From Mucilaginibacter phyllosphaerae (GTDB taxonomy: Bacteria; Bacteroidota; Bacteroidia; Sphingobacteriales; Sphingobacteriaceae), in contig NZ_SNQG01000005.1 in assembly GCF_004378255.1 (NCBI RefSeq), positions 434,001-498,000 on the forward strand: DNA of 64,000 nt, written 5' to 3'. Positions 36,665 through 45,153 of this stretch are shown here, piece by piece. The translations under genes and the position numbers were made by a program. The notes beneath the pieces are model-generated. The model was given only the letters and a program-made list of their open reading frames with translations. It searched no databases and had not been told where the DNA came from. How positions within the stretch are numbered: the first letter of the stretch is position 1; every line of letters begins with the position of its first letter.

Positions 36665-36973
36665 ATGGCAATTTCAGACGTTCAATTAAAAAGCAATTAT
36701 TATCAGATATTTGATAGTTACGGTAAAAAAACAAAAGAATCACACGCTTCTTCAGTTGGAGAATTGTGTGGTTTTGGTCTTGATTTTATAGTTTTTTTAA
36801 AAAGTAATTATTATTCAACTTACGATGAAAACTTTAAAAAAATTAAAGAGGTTCATTCATCGAGTGTAGGGGTTTTTAAAAATGCGGCAGGAGTTACAAT
36901 TACATTTATAAAAAGTAACTATGTGGGCACCTATGATAAAAATCTAAAAAAAATAAGCGAAAGACATATTTGA
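36665..36973 (+). CDS. Small triple-repeat protein, function unknown
   Basis: 102 residues built from a 37-residue unit, present twice in full (residues 9-45 and 46-82) and once as a 20-residue half (83-102). Each unit begins KSNYxxTYDxxxKKI and continues with HxSSVG. This pattern of short beta strands with YD turns suggests a repeat beta fold. There is no signal peptide or membrane helix, so it is probably cytoplasmic. The gene is A/T-rich (about 29% G+C over 36721-36960 by hand count, against about 38-53% in sampled lines of its neighbours), which hints at transfer. It ends at a long hairpin terminator. I do not recognise the family. Confidence 0.72.
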   Translation: MAISDVQLKSNYYQIFDSYGKKTKESHASSVGELCGFGLDFIVFLKSNYYSTYDENFKKIKEVHSSSVGVFKNAAGVTITFIKSNYVGTYDKNLKKISERHI

Positions 36974-36984
36974 TTGTAAGTACT

Positions 36985-37038
36985 TTCACAAAAAAAGTCC
37001 TCCCGAATATTCATATTCAGAAAGACTTTTTTTGTGAA
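36985..37038. terminator. Bidirectional terminator, 15-bp stem
   Basis: Arms 36985-36999 and 37024-37038 (TTCAC-A7-GTC / GAC-T7-GTGAA). The A7/T7 runs inside the stem can serve both strands, between the convergent repeat-protein and DUF3127 genes. The 24-nt interior can fold a small GAATA/TATTC stem. Confidence 0.75.
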
Positions 37039-37071
37039 TTTGCGATAAGCAAACTAAACAGCCTATCGGCT

Positions 37072-37434
37072 TTAGAATGGCAAATCATCATCATCAGGTG
37101 CCGAACTGATATCTGCAGGAGCAGCATACTCAGGTACTGATGTTGAACCGGCCGCGCTTAATGCGTTGATCTTCCACAACTGTAGTGAATTGAAGTACGA
37201 CTTTTTACCTGTTTTATCTGTCCAGGGGCGCCCTCTTAAATTAAAAAACACCTCAATATCATCACCAACCTTAACGTTATCTAATAAATTGCAGCGGTCT
37301 TGTATAGCTTCAAACTTTAAATACTCGGGATATTGCGGGTTCTCGATGTATTCAAGTATCAATTCTCTCTTTTTTAACGACTCGGTAACCTGTTGTGTTG
37401 CCGATACCTCGTGTACCTTACCTTTAACTTCCAT
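37072..37434 (-). CDS. DUF3127 OB-fold protein with SSB-like acidic tail
   Basis: 120 residues. The first 85 match DUF3127 of Bacteroidota (MEVKGKVHEVSATQQVT, then FFNLRGRPWTDKTGKKSYFNSLQLWKI), a predicted OB fold, so nucleic-acid binding is likely. A flexible Ser/Ala/Pro linker follows. The protein ends DDDDLPF, which mirrors the DDDIPF tip by which single-stranded DNA-binding protein recruits repair enzymes. It diverges from the RlmL-like gene across 84 bp. Confidence 0.85.
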   Translation of the reverse strand: MEVKGKVHEVSATQQVTESLKKRELILEYIENPQYPEYLKFEAIQDRCNLLDNVKVGDDIEVFFNLRGRPWTDKTGKKSYFNSLQLWKINALSAAGSTSVPEYAAPADISSAPDDDDLPF

Positions 37435-37518
37435 AATTGCAGAAAATATTTAAAATGTAAAGTTAATAGTATGAAATTAAATAGCGGCGTATTTAATTCA
37501 TAAATTCGCAAAATAATT

Positions 37519-38694
37519 ATGCAAGTTTTCCACACCGAGAGTAAGATCATTATCACCTGCAACAAAAGGCTGTCGCCTTACCTGCAGCAAGAGGTTGAAG
37601 CATTAGGCTTTAAACCCACACGCGTTTTCCAAACCGGCGTAGAGCTGATGGGTACCGTAACAGATACGATTGCGTTAAACCTTAACCTGCGCTGTGCAAG
37701 CCAGGTGTTATACCTGCTTAAAAGCTTTACCGCAGCCGACCCTAAACAACTGTATGACGAACTTGTGCAGATAGAATGGGAAGAATACATCGATTTTTCG
37801 GGCTATTTTTCGGTAACATCAAACGTAAATAACGAACATATACTTACGCCGCTTTTTGCCAATGTTAAGGTTAAAGATGCCATTGTAGACCGGATAAAAG
37901 ATAAAAAAGGCATCCGCCCAAATTCAGGCGCTGATGCCAATAAAACGGTGGTGAGCCTGTACTGGCAGGACGATAAGGCCGATATTTACCTGGATACCTC
38001 GGGCGAAACACTTGCCAAGCACAGCTATCGTAAAATACCCGGTAAGGCCCCCATGCTGGAGGCACTGGCTACATCAACCATTATGGCTACCAATTGGGAT
38101 AGGAACAGTACCTTTATTAACCCCATGTGCGGATCTGGCACGCTGGCTATTGAAGCTGCATTGCTGGCTACCGATAAGCACCCGGGCCTGTTTAGGATGA
38201 ATTACGGCTTTATGCACCTAATGGGTTATGATGAGCAGGAATTTTTTACAGAACGCCGTAAATTGAAGGATAAGGCTAAAAAAGCGGTTGATTTTAAGAT
38301 CATCGCTACAGATATTTCTGACGATGCCATTGATATAGCCCGTAAAAACGCAAACACTGCAGGGGTAGAACATTTAATTGAGTTTTACGTTTGTGATTTT
38401 GAAGAAACCGAGGTGCCCGAAGGCGGCGGCGTAATTATGTTTAACCCGGAGTATGGCGAACGCCTTGGCGTACATACCAAGCTGGAAATTACCTATAAAC
38501 GTATGGGCGATTTTTTGAAAAAGAAATGCCTGGGCTATCGCGGATACGTTTTTACCGGCAACCCGGATCTGGCTAAAAAGATAGGGTTGAAAGCCGCCCG
38601 ACGGATAGAATTTTACAATGGTAAACTGGATTGCCGCTTATTTGAATATGAGTTGTATGAAGGCACCAAACGCCAACCAAAAGAAACAGAATGA
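37519..38694 (+). CDS. THUMP-domain class I methyltransferase (RlmL N-terminal-like, 23S rRNA G2445)
   Basis: 391 residues: a THUMP RNA-binding domain (about 45-155) and a Rossmann methyltransferase domain with the SAM motif INPMCGSGTLAIEAAL (about 194) and IATDISDDAIDIARKNA. It aligns in plan with the N-terminal half of E. coli RlmL (G2445 N2-methylation). The catalytic NPPY motif reads NPEYGERLG here; if the family alignment holds, Pro is replaced by Glu. The stop overlaps the next ATG (ATGA at 38691-38694). Confidence 0.87.
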   Translation: MQVFHTESKIIITCNKRLSPYLQQEVEALGFKPTRVFQTGVELMGTVTDTIALNLNLRCASQVLYLLKSFTAADPKQLYDELVQIEWEEYIDFSGYFSVTSNVNNEHILTPLFANVKVKDAIVDRIKDKKGIRPNSGADANKTVVSLYWQDDKADIYLDTSGETLAKHSYRKIPGKAPMLEALATSTIMATNWDRNSTFINPMCGSGTLAIEAALLATDKHPGLFRMNYGFMHLMGYDEQEFFTERRKLKDKAKKAVDFKIIATDISDDAIDIARKNANTAGVEHLIEFYVCDFEETEVPEGGGVIMFNPEYGERLGVHTKLEITYKRMGDFLKKKCLGYRGYVFTGNPDLAKKIGLKAARRIEFYNGKLDCRLFEYELYEGTKRQPKETE

Positions 38695-39182
38695 AAAAAC
38701 TGATCGTATCAGCACTCTTACTCATCTCTTTTTACGCGCAAGCGCAAGAGGATCTTGCCTTTCCTTTTCAAGGAGGGGCACCCGTAATGAAAAGTTTTTT
38801 TAAGAACAACCTGGTGGTTAGCCCGGATATTATAAATAATAAGGCAGCAGGCGTTGCGGTTATAAAATTTACTGCTGATGTTGATGGCAACCTGTCTAAA
38901 CTGGTTATTTATTATGCCGATGATTACCTGCTGACCATCCCGGCAATTGAGGCTTTAAAAAAATCTACAAAAAAATGGATCATCCCTAACAAGGAGAAAT
39001 TCCATGATTTTATCATCCCTTTTTCCATCAGTTTTAATAACCCGGCTACCGGGGTGGCCTATGTGCAAAGCGAGGCATATGAGTTTTATAAACGCCGGCG
39101 CCCCATTATTGCCAATGACCAGATCCCGCTAAATGCAGCCACTTTGCTGCCCACCGTAGTGGTTAAGTACGATGCAGAATAA
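38691..39182 (+). CDS. Exported protein with TonB C-terminal-like domain
   Basis: 163 residues with a signal peptide (about 1-18, SALLLISFYAQA). Residues about 50-110 resemble a TonB C-terminal domain (VAVIKFTADVDGNLSKLVI, then AIEALKKSTKKWIIP) but lack a membrane anchor and Pro-rich spacer, so it is not a working TonB as it stands. It overlaps the methyltransferase gene by 4 bp (ATGA), so its translation is coupled to it. A terminator follows directly. Function unknown. Confidence 0.75.
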   Translation: MKKLIVSALLLISFYAQAQEDLAFPFQGGAPVMKSFFKNNLVVSPDIINNKAAGVAVIKFTADVDGNLSKLVIYYADDYLLTIPAIEALKKSTKKWIIPNKEKFHDFIIPFSISFNNPATGVAYVQSEAYEFYKRRRPIIANDQIPLNAATLLPTVVVKYDAE

Positions 39183-39189
39183 AAAAATG

Positions 39190-39225
39190 AATTATAAAAG
39201 CGGCAGTTGGTCGCTTTTATAATTT
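39190..39225 (+). terminator. Terminator after the TonB-like exported protein
   Basis: 13-bp arms (39190-39202 / 39212-39224), AAAAGCG / CGCTTTT core, 9-nt loop, T-rich 3' side, 7 bp past the stop. Confidence 0.75.
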
Positions 39226-39371
39226 ACACACCTGTTTTGCGCAAAACCCTTCATCCGGAATAAAATATAGCGGAACGAAAAAAACTTTCAAAAAGGACTG
39301 CAAAAAAAAATCCGTTGCCACATCAATCTCGTATTATAATATTGAATACCCAATTATTAAATATAAGTAAG

Positions 39372-39602
39372 ATGCTGAATAATAAGATAAAGGCTGTTGC
39401 AACCAACATCCGCAACAAGCGCGAAGAATTAAACTACACTCAGGAGTATCTGGCTGCTAAATTAAGTATATCGCAAAATGCTTACAGCAAAATTGAATTA
39501 GGCTATACAAAAATTACGGTTGAGCGCCTTTTTCAGATAGCAGATGTTTTAGATACCGATTTAATGGGGCTTATTAGCACAGAAGAGACGGAAGCTGCCT
39601 GA
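39372..39602 (+). CDS. XRE-family helix-turn-helix regulator
   Basis: About 76 residues from the ATG at 39372; a TTG at 39315 would add 19 residues without domain sense. It is a single Cro/C1-type HTH: IRNKREELNYTQEYLAAKLSISQNAYSKIELGYTKIT (about residues 11-47), then a short helical tail. With no sensor domain it probably acts as a dimer on its own or neighbouring promoters. The HD hydrolase gene follows after 63 bp. Confidence 0.88.
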   Translation: MLNNKIKAVATNIRNKREELNYTQEYLAAKLSISQNAYSKIELGYTKITVERLFQIADVLDTDLMGLISTEETEAA

Positions 39603-39639
39603 ATGGCGAAAAAAAGAAGTTAACATAGCCCGTAGCTGT

Positions 39640-39647
39640 TATATTTG
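39640..39647 (+). promoter_or_regulatory. Candidate -7 element of the HD hydrolase gene
   Basis: TATATTTG (TAnnTTTG), 18 nt before the ATG at 39666. It shows that the in-frame TTG at 39645 is promoter, not start codon. Confidence 0.45.
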
Positions 39648-39665
39648 CAAACCCAATTTGCAGAT

Positions 39666-40310
39666 ATGATCAAACCCGCAATAGTTGAACAAACCATAAA
39701 ATTTGTACAGGATACCCTAAAGGATGCCGAAGGCGGGCATGATTGGTGGCATATTCACCGTGTTTGGACCAACGCTAAACAAATAGCCCGAACCGAGGAA
39801 TGCGACCTGTTTGTTGTGGAACTTGCGGCGCTGCTGCATGATATTGCCGACAGCAAATTCCATAACGGGGATGAGGAAATTGGCCCGGCAACTGCCGGCA
39901 ATTTTTTAACAGGTATTGATGTTGATGGCGATGTTGTTGAACATGTTCAGCAGATCATCAGGCATATGTCTTTCAAGGCCGGCTTTAACAAGGTAACCTT
40001 TCATTCTAAAGAATTAGCCATAGTACAGGATGCCGACCGGCTTGATGCTATTGGCGCCATTGGCATTGCCCGTGCGTTTACCTACGGAGGCTTTAAAAAC
40101 AGGGAGATTTATAACCCTGCCATTCAGCCCAACCTAAGCATGAGCAAAGAAGAATACAAAAACACTACCGCCCCCACCATTAATCACTTTTACGAAAAAC
40201 TACTGCTGCTAAAAGATAAAATGAACACGGATACGGGCAAGCAGCTTGCCTTGCAGCGCCATGATTTTATGGAAAGCTTTTTAAAGCAATTTTATCTGGA
40301 AGTGCAATAA
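39666..40310 (+). CDS. HD-domain phosphohydrolase (YedJ-like)
   Basis: 214 residues from the ATG at 39666. A metal-dependent HD domain with the H...HD...D set: WWHIHRVW, ELAALLHDIADSKF, IIRHMSF and VQDADRLDAIGAIG. The FTYGGFKNREIYNP tail is typical of the YedJ-type subfamily, whose substrates are probably nucleotides. It is transcribed separately from the XRE gene; the OprB-like porin gene follows after 25 bp. Confidence 0.88.
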   Translation: MIKPAIVEQTIKFVQDTLKDAEGGHDWWHIHRVWTNAKQIARTEECDLFVVELAALLHDIADSKFHNGDEEIGPATAGNFLTGIDVDGDVVEHVQQIIRHMSFKAGFNKVTFHSKELAIVQDADRLDAIGAIGIARAFTYGGFKNREIYNPAIQPNLSMSKEEYKNTTAPTINHFYEKLLLLKDKMNTDTGKQLALQRHDFMESFLKQFYLEVQ

Positions 40311-40335
40311 ATACCCCACCCTACATTTCTTTAAC

Positions 40336-41646
40336 ATGAAAAAAACGTTACTATTACTATTTGCATCACTGGCAATAACTAATTTTGCAGCCGCGCAGGA
40401 TACCGTTAAAAATCAACGTTTTAACGTACACTTTCAGCAAACTGTAATTACACAATACAAGCCATCCTTTAGTGCGCCTTACACCGGCGCCAACAGTTTA
40501 CTAACCGGCGAAGAAACACAATCATCCTTAACAACCACGCTGTTTGGCGGCGCGCGTTTATGGAAAGGCGCCGAGGCCTACTTTAACCCCGAAATGAGCG
40601 GCGGATCGGGCTTAAGCAAAACGCTGGGCATTGCAGGTTTCCCTAATGGCGAAACTTTTCGTGTGGGCGGTGCCGAACCTAAAATTTACATAGCCCGGTT
40701 ATACTTATCGCAATACTTTGAATGGGGTAACGAGAAAGAAGCTATAGACGATGATGTAAACCAATTAGCAGGCCTGCGCAGCAAACGTTACCTAAAGGTT
40801 ACTGTTGGTAAATTTGGTATGGCCGATTTTTTTGACGGCAACGAGTTTAGCCACGATGCCCGTTCGCAATTTATGAACTGGAGCTTAATGGACAATGCCG
40901 CATGGGATTACCCGGCTAATACCAGGGGCTACGTTTTTGGTGCAGTGGCCGATCTTGCCCAACCAAGCTGGAACCTGCGTTTTGCATTCACCATGACCAC
41001 CACATCTGCCAATGGCGCCATTTGGGACCAGCAGCTAAAACACGCCAATACCCAAACTCTGGAGTATGAAAAACGCTACACCCTAAACGGGCAAAAAGGA
41101 ACAGTAAGGTTACTGGCCTTCCGCAATAATGGCAAAATGGGCGTTTACCGGGATGCCATAGCTGCCAACCCATCTGCACCGGATGTTGACGCAAACCTTA
41201 CCTACGGCAAACACAAATACGGTTTTGGCATCAGTGCCGATCAATACCTGAGCAACGATTTTGGCGTATTTGCAAAAGCAAGTTATAATGATGGCAAAAC
41301 CGAAACCTGGGCATTTACCGAGATAGACCGTTCATTAAGCCTGGGTGCTACGCTGAGAGGCAACTCCTGGAGCCGCAAGGATGATGAAATTGGTTTGGCA
41401 TTTGTAGGCAACGGTATCTCTAAAGACCACCAGGACTACCTGGCAGCAGGCGGCTACGGCTTTATTATCGGTGATGGGCAATTGAACTACTCGCCGGAAT
41501 TGATCGCCGAAGTATATTATAAACTTAATGCCTATCAGCATAAGCTTTGGCTATCGCCCGATTACCAGTTTATAGCCAACCCTGCTTACAATCACGATCG
41601 CGGGCCGGTAAACGTGTTTTCGCTAAGGGCACATGTTGAATTTTAA
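40336..41646 (+). CDS. OprB-like carbohydrate porin
   Basis: 436 residues with a signal peptide (about 1-20, ASLAITNFAAA). The rest matches carbohydrate-selective OprB porins: NVHFQQTVITQYKPSFSAPY at the start, RLYLSQYFEWG, and a closing aromatic strand (NVFSLRAHVEF). It probably admits sugars across the outer membrane. The downstream YceI gene has its own signal peptide 66 bp later and may share the transcript. Confidence 0.83.
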   Translation: MKKTLLLLFASLAITNFAAAQDTVKNQRFNVHFQQTVITQYKPSFSAPYTGANSLLTGEETQSSLTTTLFGGARLWKGAEAYFNPEMSGGSGLSKTLGIAGFPNGETFRVGGAEPKIYIARLYLSQYFEWGNEKEAIDDDVNQLAGLRSKRYLKVTVGKFGMADFFDGNEFSHDARSQFMNWSLMDNAAWDYPANTRGYVFGAVADLAQPSWNLRFAFTMTTTSANGAIWDQQLKHANTQTLEYEKRYTLNGQKGTVRLLAFRNNGKMGVYRDAIAANPSAPDVDANLTYGKHKYGFGISADQYLSNDFGVFAKASYNDGKTETWAFTEIDRSLSLGATLRGNSWSRKDDEIGLAFVGNGISKDHQDYLAAGGYGFIIGDGQLNYSPELIAEVYYKLNAYQHKLWLSPDYQFIANPAYNHDRGPVNVFSLRAHVEF

Positions 41647-41712
41647 GATCAGCATCAATTAAAGATCATCACGCATTAAACCAGCCGGGTTAAAAGCCGT
41701 CATACACGCAAC

Positions 41713-42243
41713 ATGAAAAACGTCATAGCAGCCATAGCATTAATTATTGCAAGCACCGGTGCATTTGCACAAACCAGATCCAATATCACCAAATCCAAAA
41801 TATCCTTCGAGTTAAAAAACCTGGGGATTAAAACGGGTGGTACCATTGGGGGCATACAGGGTGATATTAATTTCGATCCAACAAATCTGGCAGCAGGTAA
41901 AATAGAAGCCACTGCTGATGTGAATACCATTAACACCGATAACGACATGCGCGATGCGCACCTGAAAAAGGATGACTACTTCGACGTGGAAAAATACCCT
42001 AAAATGAGCCTGTCTTCCGTGTCATTCAAAAAAAGCGGTAAAAGTTATATCGGGCAGTTTAATTTGTCGATTAAAGGCCGGACCAAGGCCGTTGAAATAC
42101 CTTTTTCTTACGTAGAAACCACCGCAGGCAACCTGTTTAAGGGCAGCTTTAAAATTAACCGTAAAGATTTTGCCATTGGCGGCAACAGCATGACCATGAG
42201 CGATGATGTTACCATTAATTTTGAAGCCGAAGCCACAAAATAA
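41713..42243 (+). CDS. YceI-family periplasmic protein
   Basis: 176 residues: signal peptide (about 1-19, ending GAFA) and a complete YceI lipocalin-like barrel. Examples are SKISFELKNLGIKTGGTIGG, the MRDAHLKKDDYFDVEKYP motif, and FNLSIKGRTKAVEIPF. YceI proteins bind polyisoprenoids or quinones; the ligand here is unknown. The PhoR-like kinase gene follows after 49 bp on the same strand. Confidence 0.92.
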   Translation: MKNVIAAIALIIASTGAFAQTRSNITKSKISFELKNLGIKTGGTIGGIQGDINFDPTNLAAGKIEATADVNTINTDNDMRDAHLKKDDYFDVEKYPKMSLSSVSFKKSGKSYIGQFNLSIKGRTKAVEIPFSYVETTAGNLFKGSFKINRKDFAIGGNSMTMSDDVTINFEAEATK

Positions 42244-42292
42244 TAACGATATATTAATACTGTAACGCGCAGTTTTGTAGTAACTTTATGCT

Positions 42293-43357
42293 ATGAAATT
42301 GCGCGTTCTCATTTTAATAAACGCTGCCGCGGTCGCTATTACTTTATCGGCAGTAAACTACTACTTTCAGCACAAGTGGTACGATGTGATGATCACCTTC
42401 CTGGTTACATTTATTACCAGCTACATTGTTTTTTATTATCTGATAGAAAAGTACATCTACTCAAAAATAAAGCTGATCTATAAACTTATTCATAACCTTA
42501 AGCTTGGCCGCGACCTGCGCGATGCATTGGGCGAACATGTTAGCGCAGACCCTATTAACGATGTAGAGCAGGAGGTAAAGGAATGGGCCAGGTTAAAAAA
42601 AACAGAGATAGATGACCTGAAAAAGCAAGAGAAATTCCGGAGGGACTTTTTATCGAATATATCGCACGAATTTAAAACCCCGCTTTTTGCCATACAGGGT
42701 TATATAGAAGCTTTGCAGGATGATGGTTTAGAGGATAAGGAGCTTGCTGTACAGTTTTTAGAAAAAGCATCCAAAAATGTTGACCGGCTGAGTTACCTGA
42801 TCCATGATCTGGACGAGATCTCTAAACTGGAATCAGGAGAAATTCCGATCAACTACAGTAAATTCAAGATCAATGACCTGGTTAAAGAAGTTTTTGAATC
42901 GCTGGAGCTAAAATCTAAACAGCACAATATTAAGTTAACATTTAAACAGAAATACGACGACGGCATATTTGTGAACGCCGACCGCGAGAAAATACGACAG
43001 GTGCTGGTAAACCTTATCGATAACTCGTTTAAGTATGGCAAAGAGGGCGGTAACACATCTGTAAGTATATTTACACTGCACGAACAGGTATTGGTAGAAG
43101 TTACCGATGATGGCATAGGCATTGAAGAAAAGTTTTTACCCCGCTTATTTGAAAGGTTTTACCGTACAGATACCAGCCGGTCAAGGCAAATTGGCGGCTC
43201 GGGCCTGGGGCTTGCCATTGTTAAGCATATTGTAGAAGCACACCAGCAAACTATTAACGTGCGCAGTACCGAAGGCATGGGTTCTACCTTCGGGTTTACC
43301 TTGCAAATAGCCCGGCAAAGTTTACCTTTTCCAAACATACCGGTACTAAAAAGTTAA
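42293..43357 (+). CDS. PhoR-like sensor histidine kinase
   Basis: 354 residues. Two membrane helices (about 7-25 and 32-52) are separated by only a few residues, so there is almost no periplasmic sensor. A short HAMP-like linker leads to the kinase core: SNISHEFKTPLFAI, NLIDNSFKYGKEGG, DDGIGIEEKF and GGSGLGLAIVKHI. No response-regulator gene is adjacent. The next genes are a PhoU-like protein and a phosphate transporter, so a phosphate-sensing role like PhoR is plausible but unproven. Confidence 0.88.
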   Translation: MKLRVLILINAAAVAITLSAVNYYFQHKWYDVMITFLVTFITSYIVFYYLIEKYIYSKIKLIYKLIHNLKLGRDLRDALGEHVSADPINDVEQEVKEWARLKKTEIDDLKKQEKFRRDFLSNISHEFKTPLFAIQGYIEALQDDGLEDKELAVQFLEKASKNVDRLSYLIHDLDEISKLESGEIPINYSKFKINDLVKEVFESLELKSKQHNIKLTFKQKYDDGIFVNADREKIRQVLVNLIDNSFKYGKEGGNTSVSIFTLHEQVLVEVTDDGIGIEEKFLPRLFERFYRTDTSRSRQIGGSGLGLAIVKHIVEAHQQTINVRSTEGMGSTFGFTLQIARQSLPFPNIPVLKS

Positions 43358-43370
43358 CATTAACTTAACA
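43354..43370 (+). promoter_or_regulatory. Pho-box-like direct repeat before the phosphate genes
   Basis: TTAACA, five bases, TTAACA: two exact hexamers with an 11-bp period, the arrangement of PhoP/PhoB boxes. The first repeat overlaps the kinase stop codon. The DUF47 ATG is 35 bp further on. Confidence 0.45.
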
Positions 43371-43405
43371 TAGCAACCTTACCTTTACAAAAATTTATTA
43401 GCAAG

Positions 43406-44056
43406 ATGTCACTTAACAGTATTTTCCAATATTTTGTTCCTAAGGATAAAAAAACATTCTTCCCGCTTTTTGAACAGGCTGCAAGTAACGTAGTAAGCAT
43501 GTCAACCATTTTGGTTGAAGCCGTTAACTCGGTTAACCCTGCCACGCGCGAAGAGCTTTTCAGGCAGATAGATAAGCTGGAGAATAAAGGTGACGAACTT
43601 ACCCACCAGATATACCTGGAGCTGGGCAAAAACTTTATCACCCCTTTTGATCGTGAGGATATACATGCCTTAGCTACCGCGATTGATGACATTGCCGATT
43701 ATATACATGGCGCAGCCAACCGGATGCTGCTTTACAAAATCGACGATTTTAATGAGCATATCCGCAAATTATCAGAATTGATTTTGCAGGCCGGTACCGA
43801 TCTGGAAAAAGCCGTACGCGAGCTTAAAGATCTGAGGAATGTACGCGCCATTGCAGATTCGTGCATCCGCATTAACAGTGTTGAAAACCAGGCCGACTAT
43901 GTATTTGACCGCGCTGTTGCCGACCTGTTTTTGTATGAGACAGATGCTATACGACTTATTAAATACAAAGAGATATTAGCTGCGCTGGAAACTGCTACAG
44001 ATATGTGCGAAGATGCTGCCAATGTAATGGAATCGATATTAATTAAAAACGCCTAA
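43406..44056 (+). CDS. DUF47 PhoU-like regulator of phosphate transport
   Basis: 216 residues, predicted all-helical, with PhoU-like repeats: a DELTHQIYLELGKNFITPFDREDIHALATAIDDIADYI block and SCIRINSVENQADYVFDRAVADLF. DUF47 proteins accompany PiT transporters and are thought to control their activity from the cytoplasm. The PiT gene follows after 21 bp, supporting a two-gene unit. Confidence 0.92.
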   Translation: MSLNSIFQYFVPKDKKTFFPLFEQAASNVVSMSTILVEAVNSVNPATREELFRQIDKLENKGDELTHQIYLELGKNFITPFDREDIHALATAIDDIADYIHGAANRMLLYKIDDFNEHIRKLSELILQAGTDLEKAVRELKDLRNVRAIADSCIRINSVENQADYVFDRAVADLFLYETDAIRLIKYKEILAALETATDMCEDAANVMESILIKNA

Positions 44057-44077
44057 GCATAATTTAAATCCGTTTAA

Positions 44078-45085
44078 ATGGTTACCACCCTACTTGTTGC
44101 TGTAGTTGCCCTGGCGCTTATTTTTGATTATACCAATGGTTTTCATGATGCGGCCAACTCTATAGCCACCATTGTATCTACCAAAGTATTAACGCCTTTT
44201 CAGGCGGTATTACTTGCAGCGGTATTTAACTTTGCCGCTTACTTTTTTATTAAAGACCATAAAGTAGCCAATACGGTTGCCAAAACCGTTCACGAAGAGT
44301 TTATTACCCTGCATGTGGTACTGGCCGGCCTGATAGCCGCCATTACCTGGAACCTTACCACCTGGTGGTTTGGCATCCCGTCCAGCTCATCGCATACCCT
44401 TATCGGTGGCTTTGCAGGGGCGGGTATTACCAACGCCCTGTTTATGGGCCAGCATGCCTTTGCTGCCATTAACTCAGCCTACATCTTTAAAATTATAGCC
44501 TACATTGTGCTGGCGCCGTTCATCGGTTTATTTATTGCCTATTTTATAACCATCATTATTTTGCATATCTGTAAACGGGCCAAGCCTGTTACCGCCGAGC
44601 GTTGGTTTAAAAGGCTGCAACTGGTATCTGCCGCTGCATTAAGTTTTGCGCATGGTACTAATGATGCGCAAAAAGTAATGGGTATTTTATATGTAAGCTT
44701 AGTGGCTGCAAAAGTTATCAGCAGCGGTTCTGCCATGCCCGAGTGGATCCCGCTGGCGTGCTATACTGCAATTGCATTGGGTACTATGTCTGGCGGTTGG
44801 AAGATCGTTAAAACCATGGGGTCTAAAATAACAAAAATAACACCGCTTGAGGGTGTTGCTGCAGAAACAGCAGGTGCTGTAACCCTGTTTATTACCGAGC
44901 ACTTTGCCATACCTGTATCTACCACGCATACCATCACCGGTTCTATTATCGGTGTGGGTTTAACAAAACGTGTATCGGCTGTGCGCTGGGGTGTTACCGT
45001 AAACCTGTTATGGGCGTGGGTAATTACCATCCCCATTTCGGCCCTTATTGCCGGGCTTGTATTTATGCTGGTAAGGCACTGGTAA
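44078..45085 (+). CDS. PiT-family inorganic phosphate transporter
   Basis: 335 residues, about 10 membrane helices, low-affinity phosphate uptake driven by the proton or sodium gradient. Both inverted PHO4 signatures are visible: DYTNGFHDAANSIATIVSTKV near residue 15 and AHGTNDAQKVMGIL near residue 192. PSSSSHTLIGG and PVSTTHTITGSIIGVGL also match. It forms a unit with the DUF47 gene and ends at a strong hairpin. Confidence 0.95.
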   Translation: MVTTLLVAVVALALIFDYTNGFHDAANSIATIVSTKVLTPFQAVLLAAVFNFAAYFFIKDHKVANTVAKTVHEEFITLHVVLAGLIAAITWNLTTWWFGIPSSSSHTLIGGFAGAGITNALFMGQHAFAAINSAYIFKIIAYIVLAPFIGLFIAYFITIIILHICKRAKPVTAERWFKRLQLVSAAALSFAHGTNDAQKVMGILYVSLVAAKVISSGSAMPEWIPLACYTAIALGTMSGGWKIVKTMGSKITKITPLEGVAAETAGAVTLFITEHFAIPVSTTHTITGSIIGVGLTKRVSAVRWGVTVNLLWAWVITIPISALIAGLVFMLVRHW

Positions 45086-45108
45086 CTCATAAAACATAAC
45101 TAAACTAT

Positions 45109-45140
45109 AAAATTGCTGCCATACACTGGCAGCAATTTTG
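45109..45140 (+). terminator. Terminator of the DUF47-PiT unit
   Basis: Perfect 13-bp arms (45109-45121 / 45127-45139), ATTGCTGCCA / TGGCAGCAAT, 5-nt loop, T4 at the 3' side. Confidence 0.85.
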
Positions 45141-45153
45141 CTTTAACACCACC

